From Pirellulales bacterium (GTDB taxonomy: Bacteria > Planctomycetota > Planctomycetia > Pirellulales > Thermoguttaceae): a stretch of DNA of 17,224 nucleotides. Shown here in pieces: positions 14,259 through 17,224 of this stretch. The position numbers and the translations under genes were made by a program. How positions within the stretch are numbered: the stretch's first letter is position 1; each line of letters starts with the position of its first letter. The notes below the pieces were generated by a model. It ran no database searches and was not told the origin of the DNA. It saw only the letters and a list, made by a program, of their open reading frames with translations. The DNA lies in the NCBI GenBank assembly GCA_030605745.1, contig JAUWHT010000237.1:1-17224 (forward strand), written 5' to 3'.

Positions 14259-14497
14259 GGATTGGGGATTGGGGATTGGGGATTGGGGATTGGGGATTGG
14301 GGATTAGAAAGTTGCAATAGCCGGGGGGCAACGCCCCGCGGGTACATTCCCGCGACGCGTTGCGCGAACGGCTATTACAGCAATTTGTACATTCCCGCGA
14401 CGCGTTGCGCGAACGGCTATTACAACAATTTGTGCGAAAACTACTTCAAGCGGCTGAAGTGTTACTAGCCCCCAATCCCTAATCCCCAATCCCTCCC
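14259..14497. repeat. Repeat element filling the mlaE-mlaF spacer
   Basis: The 239-bp spacer starts with six ATTGGGG heptamers (14261-14302) right after the mlaE stop and ends with complementary CCCCAAT-type sequence (14469-14497) touching the mlaF ATG. It holds a small hairpin (14325-14337), two tandem 45-bp units (14343-14432) and a tail of unique sequence. The borders match the inverted repeat at 9884-9945. An ORF inside (14262-14468) simply translates the repeats. Confidence 0.85.
14343..14432. repeat. Two tandem 45-bp units
   Basis: Units 14343-14387 and 14388-14432 differ at a single base. Each contains CGCGACGCGTTGCGCG, itself near palindromic, and ends CAATTTG. 45 bp is a multiple of three, so a frame stays open through both, but there is no coding evidence. 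Two adjacent units with no spacer do not make a CRISPR array. Confidence 0.85.
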
Positions 14498-15331
14498 ATG
14501 GTTAACGCCGCATCCAACACGAACGCCTCGGGTGAGCCGCTAGTGCGGATCGAGCGGTTGGGGGTCGATTTCGGGCGGCTTAGGGTGCTGCGCGATATCG
14601 AGTTGGAACTCTCTCGGGGGCAGTCGTTGGCGGTGATTGGCGAGAGCGGATGTGGCAAGACGGTGCTGTTGAAAACGATAATCGGGCTATTGCGGCCGAC
14701 CCGCGGCGCCGTCTACTTCGACGGCCGAAACGTAGCCAAACTGAGCGAGAGAGAGCTTACACGCCAGCAGATCCGCTTCGGATTCCTTTTCCAGCAGGCG
14801 GCCCTGTTCGACAGCATGACGGTGGCCGAGAATGTGGCCTTTCCGCTGCGACAGCACACGCAAAAGACCACCGATCAGATCAACCGCGTCGTGCTGGCCC
14901 GGCTGGCCGAGGTGGGATTGCCCGAAGATGTGCTCGCTAAGAAGCCGGCCGAGCTATCCGGTGGGATGCGTAAGCGGGTGGGGCTGGCCCGAGCACTGGC
15001 CATGGAGCCTGAAATCATACTCTACGACGAGCCGACCACCGGCTTGGACCCGATCATGGGCGACGTGATCAACGAATTGATGATCAATACCCGAAAGCGG
15101 CATCCGGTCACCAGCGTGATCGTCACTCACGACATGCGGACGGCGCGGAAAGCGTCCGATCGGATAGTGATGCTGTACCCGCTCGATCGGCTCGAGGCGG
15201 ACGAGCCTCAAATCCTCTACGACGGGCCGCCCACAATGATCGACGCCGCATCGGACGGGCGCGTCTCGCAATTCGTTCGCGGCGAGGCCCGTGAACGACT
15301 GATGGAAATGCGACAGAGAAACGGAGGTTGA
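14498..15331 (+). CDS. mlaF: MlaF-family ATPase of the phospholipid ABC transporter
   Basis: A 277-residue ABC ATPase. Walker A GESGCGKT is at 48-55, the Q-loop LFQQAALF around 97-104, the signature LSGGM at 153-157, Walker B IILYDEPTTGLDP from 173, and the H-loop VTHD at 209-212. The wording LSGGMRKRVGLARA and LFQQAALFDSMTV is typical of MlaF rather than of importer ATPases. It should power the MlaE permease encoded upstream. The ATG at 14498 directly abuts the repeat element and has no Shine-Dalgarno (the bases before it are pyrimidines). A GTG at residue 16 is possible but would shorten the nucleotide-binding fold. The gene is three nt from the next. Confidence 0.95.
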   Translation: MVNAASNTNASGEPLVRIERLGVDFGRLRVLRDIELELSRGQSLAVIGESGCGKTVLLKTIIGLLRPTRGAVYFDGRNVAKLSERELTRQQIRFGFLFQQAALFDSMTVAENVAFPLRQHTQKTTDQINRVVLARLAEVGLPEDVLAKKPAELSGGMRKRVGLARALAMEPEIILYDEPTTGLDPIMGDVINELMINTRKRHPVTSVIVTHDMRTARKASDRIVMLYPLDRLEADEPQILYDGPPTMIDAASDGRVSQFVRGEARERLMEMRQRNGG

Positions 15332-15334
15332 ATC

Positions 15335-16405
15335 GTGAACGAACGGATGATGCAATTCCGAGTCGGCGTAATGGTCTTGGCCACGTTGATCATCACCGCC
15401 ATCCTGGTGGTGATGTTTAACGAACCCCGCGCAATGTTCGGCGGAAAGTATACCCTTTGGATCGAGTTTCCCCAGGCCCCGGGTGTTACCGAGGACACGC
15501 CCATTCGGAAAAGCGGTATCCTCATCGGCCGGGTCAGCCGCGTGGATCTGGCTCCCGACGGCGGGGCAATTATCGCTGCGAAAATCGACGCCAATCGACG
15601 TCTGAGGCACAATGAAGTCTTCCGCATCGTTACTTCCGTCTTAGGTGACGCCACCGTCGAGGTCGTTCCCTCCCGCGACCCACGTGCGCCTGGTACCTTC
15701 ATCAAAGCCGATGAACGACTCAGAGGCGAGGTTGCCGAGGATCCGCTCCAGGTAATCGCCAACCTGGAAGGTGGCTTGTCCAAAGCAATCGGCTCGGTCG
15801 GCGAGACAAGCGAAGACCTGGGCAAAGTCGTTTGCAAGATCGGCAATATGCTCGACAAAAATGAAGAGCGAATCAATAACCTCGTCGTCGAGACCGAAAG
15901 AACCGTGAAGGCCGCCAGGCAGGTGGTCGAGAGCACAAACGAACTGGTTAGCGATCCGCAGGTACGCGAGCAACTCAAACAGTCCATCGCCGAACTGCCC
16001 GAGGTACTAAAGGATATCCACCAAACCATAAACCGGATGAACGACACGGTCGCCCTGGTGGAAAAGAACCTCCAGAACATGGAGGATTTCACTCGCCCGC
16101 TGGGGCAACGTGGCGAGGTGCTGGTCGACCGAATCGATCAGGGGACCCGCAAGCTCGATCTGCTGATGGACGAGATGTTGAGCTTCAGCCGGGCGCTGAA
16201 CGACCAGGAGGGTACGCTGGGGCAGTTGGTCAGGAATCCGGAATTGTACCAGCGCCTGAACCGGGCGGCGAAAAACATCGACGAGATCACCCGACAACTC
16301 AAGCCAATTGTCCGCGACGCCCGGATCTTTTCCGACAAAATCGCCCGACACCCCGGAATTATCGTCCGCGACGCTGTGCGGCCCGGCCCGGGGACCAAAT
16401 GGTAG
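15335..16405 (+). CDS. mlaD: MlaD-family MCE protein
   Basis: A 356-residue periplasmic lipid-binding subunit. It has one N-terminal transmembrane helix (about 9-28, VGVMVLATLIITAILVVMF), then the MCE domain (about 38-115, YTLWIEFPQAPGVTEDTPIRKSG and onward through IGRVSRVDLAPDG), then a long C-terminal helical region with probable coiled coil (about 140-345) rich in VVETERTVKAARQVVESTNE-type heptads. This length is greater than E. coli MlaD (about 180) and nearer to other MCE proteins with extended tails, which can form a channel across the periplasm. The start is GTG at 15335: GGAGGT is six nt upstream, and it lies three nt after the mlaF stop. Its last 47 nt overlap the convergent PEGA gene. 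Confidence 0.92.
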   Translation: MNERMMQFRVGVMVLATLIITAILVVMFNEPRAMFGGKYTLWIEFPQAPGVTEDTPIRKSGILIGRVSRVDLAPDGGAIIAAKIDANRRLRHNEVFRIVTSVLGDATVEVVPSRDPRAPGTFIKADERLRGEVAEDPLQVIANLEGGLSKAIGSVGETSEDLGKVVCKIGNMLDKNEERINNLVVETERTVKAARQVVESTNELVSDPQVREQLKQSIAELPEVLKDIHQTINRMNDTVALVEKNLQNMEDFTRPLGQRGEVLVDRIDQGTRKLDLLMDEMLSFSRALNDQEGTLGQLVRNPELYQRLNRAAKNIDEITRQLKPIVRDARIFSDKIARHPGIIVRDAVRPGPGTKW

Positions 16406-16955
16406 GCGGCAGCGGATAGACCGTTTGCCCGCCGACGCCCTGGGGAGGTGGTATGATCTCTGGCCCGGCCGGATTGACCCGGACTGTTGGGGCCGGCGAG
16501 GACGGCCCTGTGACTCCGACCGGCTGAATCCCACGCCGAAGCTGCTCCGCCCGGCCTAGCAACTGCTCGGTCGGAACGACCATCTGGGGAGTCAACTGGT
16601 CGTGGAAGGTCTGCTGGTCGCGGATCTCGCCCGGGACCAGGTTCTCCGTGACGAAATCCAGCGGCGGAATCTGGTACCAGGGGGCGGGAATCGACTGCAT
16701 CACGGTCAGCGTTTGGTAACCGTCCTTGACCAGACGGATCTTCCGCTTCCCGTAATAGGTGAAACCATGAGAAACTGGGGTCGTGCCGATCTCGTAGTCA
16801 TCCACATAGACCAGGGCCCCCGGTGGGCTGCTGCGGATCGTCATTCGCCGTTGCACACAGCCGCTGAGGCACGTGCATAGCGCCAGCGCGAAGACGATCC
16901 AGGCAGAAACGATCCGGCCCGAAGCCGGCTTGAAGCGGGAAAAAGACACAAACAT
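16359..16955 (-). CDS. PEGA-domain lipoprotein
   Basis: A 198-residue exported lipoprotein. The signal region (SAWIVFALALCTCLSGC) ends in a good lipobox LSGC, so Cys33 is the lipidation site. Residues about 38-85 are a PEGA domain: MTIRSSPPGALVYVDDYEIGTTP followed by YGKRKIRLVKDGYQTL. The C-terminal half is proline-rich (PSSPAPTVRVNPAGP and IIPPPQGVG), so likely extended, as in cell-surface or peptidoglycan-associated proteins; function is not known. The ATG at 16955 best fits the signal peptide; the open frame continues to 17084 without gene-like features. A TATACT-like -10 lies at 16994-16999 on this strand, with only a weak -35. The 3' end overlaps the mlaD 3' end by 47 nt on the other strand. 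Confidence 0.85.
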   Translation of the reverse strand: MFVSFSRFKPASGRIVSAWIVFALALCTCLSGCVQRRMTIRSSPPGALVYVDDYEIGTTPVSHGFTYYGKRKIRLVKDGYQTLTVMQSIPAPWYQIPPLDFVTENLVPGEIRDQQTFHDQLTPQMVVPTEQLLGRAEQLRRGIQPVGVTGPSSPAPTVRVNPAGPEIIPPPQGVGGQTVYPLPPTIWSPGRAAQRRGR

Positions 16956-17195
16956 GGCGACAAGGCCTGATTGGACGTGCGGTGTTCGGACAGAGTATAG
17001 TACCAGGGCGGGAAGACTGCCAGAGCGAAATCGCACGAAGAATCGCACGGCAGCACCTCGGAGATGCCCGTTCAGAAATTGCAAATTGCCTGACTCTAAC
17101 CTTTTCTATGTGTGGACAATTGAACAGCAAACCGGGCTCGCCTTGAACACCGACATTCGCCATCCTTCCTCTGTTATCACGGAGGAGGGACGAGA

Positions 17196-17224
17196 ATGGA
17201 CGCTCAACGACGAACCCGGTCGTG
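17196..17224 (+). CDS. Start of an unidentified gene cut by the window edge
   Basis: A strong Shine-Dalgarno GGAGGAGGG (17181-17189) lies six nt before ATG at 17196, and the frame MDAQRRTRS is open to the window end. Only nine codons are visible, basic in composition, so no family can be named. It is divergent from the PEGA lipoprotein gene, with 240 bp between starts that hold no other recognised gene. Confidence 0.5.

Noticed and set aside
14343..14432. Possible CRISPR array
   Set aside because: Only two units, directly adjacent without spacers, and no cas gene in the window.
14262..14468. 68-codon ORF in the mlaE/mlaF spacer
   Set aside because: It translates heptamers and the 45-bp units; no Shine-Dalgarno or conserved-looking segment.
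17111..17119. TGTGGACAA resembling a DnaA box
   Set aside because: One mismatch to consensus, single copy, far from dnaA.

Overview
The window looks like chromosomal DNA of a GC-rich planctomycete, probably of the Pirellulales type. No rRNA or other taxonomic marker is present, so this is inference. It rests on a Tat-exported Gfo/Idh/MocA oxidoreductase, a DUF1570 HExxH protein, a ThiD2-ThiE fusion, a DnaA with an altered C-terminal signature, weak or missing Shine-Dalgarno sites at several starts, and intergenic spacers packed with dispersed palindromes. No rRNA, tRNA, CRISPR array, transposase or phage gene was seen.

Layout. Positions 1-1327 are accessory: paired palindromes, then a two-gene DUF4258/YgiT-zinc-finger toxin-antitoxin-like unit (318-841). 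A near-identical promoter-like sequence lies upstream of the unit and again across its last stop codon. A repeat-filled spacer follows. Minus-strand genes come next: a diadenylate cyclase of DacZ type (1328-2401) and a HEAT-repeat lipoprotein (2594-3301). The latter is divergent from an exported DUF1570 metalloprotease-like protein (3437-4603). A Tat-dependent oxidoreductase (4775-6097) sits behind a large hairpin. A dispersed 29-bp-arm palindrome leads to a VapBC-type pair (6277-6935, minus), dnaA (7012-8415, minus) and thiE (8643-9710, minus). Just upstream of thiE, and overlapping it by four bases, is a 42-codon ORF resembling the start of a Clp N-terminal domain.

From about 9950 rightward the genes are on the plus strand. 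A membrane-anchored TPR-like gene overlaps the start of clpC (10566-13085). An mlaE-mlaF-mlaD lipid-transport set follows (13380-16405). Its mlaE leader carries the same palindrome family as 6139-6222, and its mlaE/mlaF spacer carries a G-rich heptamer element with two 45-bp tandem units. A convergent PEGA-domain lipoprotein overlaps the mlaD end, and a new plus-strand gene begins at the right edge.

Functionally the region mixes housekeeping (replication initiation, thiamine synthesis, Clp proteolysis, c-di-AMP signalling) with envelope functions (MlaEFD, lipoproteins, exported enzymes) and two toxin-antitoxin-type pairs. The most unusual features are the duplicated promoter around the first pair, the Clp_N-like micro-ORF before thiE, the 77-nt overlap into clpC, and repeat elements that sit next to start codons.
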